Shown here: positions 13,002-13,003 of the stretch, piece after piece
Position numbering within the stretch: the first letter of the stretch is position 1
How the letters are laid out: every line of letters begins with the position of its first letter
Made by a program: the position numbers and the translations under genes
Assembly (NCBI GenBank): GCA_002495225.1
Contig: DAEF01000133.1
Span: forward strand, 1 to 13,003
Direction: 5' to 3'
Origin: Methanoregulaceae archaeon UBA288
GTDB lineage: Archaea; Halobacteriota; Methanomicrobia; Methanomicrobiales; Methanospirillaceae
DNA: 13,003 nt
The notes under the pieces: generated by a model
Database searches by the model: none
Told to the model about the DNA's origin: nothing
What the model saw: the letters and a program-made list of their open reading frames with translations, nothing else

Positions 13002-13003
13002 GC

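Noticed and set aside
1..13003. CRISPR arrays, tRNA or rRNA genes, insertion sequences, integrase attachment sites
   Set aside because: No regularly spaced repeats, no tRNA-like CCA ends or T-loop sequence in the gaps, and no transposase or integrase motifs found by eye.

Overview
The window reads as GC-rich (about 67-70% in most of it) archaeal chromosome, most likely a methanogen-related euryarchaeon of the Methanomicrobiales type. Reasons: archaeal translation factors (ABCE1, aPelota, NFACT/RqcH), archaeal TATA/BRE-like promoter elements, GGTG/GGTGAT-type Shine-Dalgarno sequences, U-tract rather than hairpin-plus-U terminators, and an Agl23-type membrane protein of archaeal glycosylation. 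The order-level placement is inference; no methanogenesis gene lies in the window.

Region 1 (1-4240) is a ribosome rescue and quality-control neighbourhood. An EMC6-like small membrane protein and ABCE1 (ribosome splitting; 3' half cut by the window edge) run leftward. The NFACT protein RqcH/Rqc2/NEMF and pelota (stalled-ribosome recognition), which overlap by 11 bases, run rightward. The two operons share a 53-base divergent promoter region. ABCE1 and pelota act together on stalled ribosomes, and RqcH acts on the large subunit left after splitting, so this places successive steps of one pathway side by side with a membrane-protein biogenesis candidate.

Region 2 (4241-7318) holds a small FMN-type split-barrel (PNPOx-like) protein with its own promoter, a frame-broken remnant of an unrecognised gene (4854-5116), a stretch without genes, and a SulP-family anion transporter with a C-terminal STAS domain. 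GC-rich 8-bp hairpins sit at three gene ends here.

Region 3 (7319-11310) is a tightly packed leftward operon starting from a clear TATA box at 11291-11300: MarC-family membrane protein, nitrilase/omega-amidase-like hydrolase (ATGA overlap), YdjM/DUF457-like membrane hydrolase, threonine synthase, and a secreted or membrane-anchored protein (possibly DUF5803) whose GTG start lies inside thrC and is marked by a near-ideal GGTGAT.

Region 4 (11311-13003) is the Agl23-like GT-C membrane protein, ending in a T7 tract. Its 5' third falls from about 67% to about 39% GC, which suggests a composition boundary or chimeric gene at the right edge.
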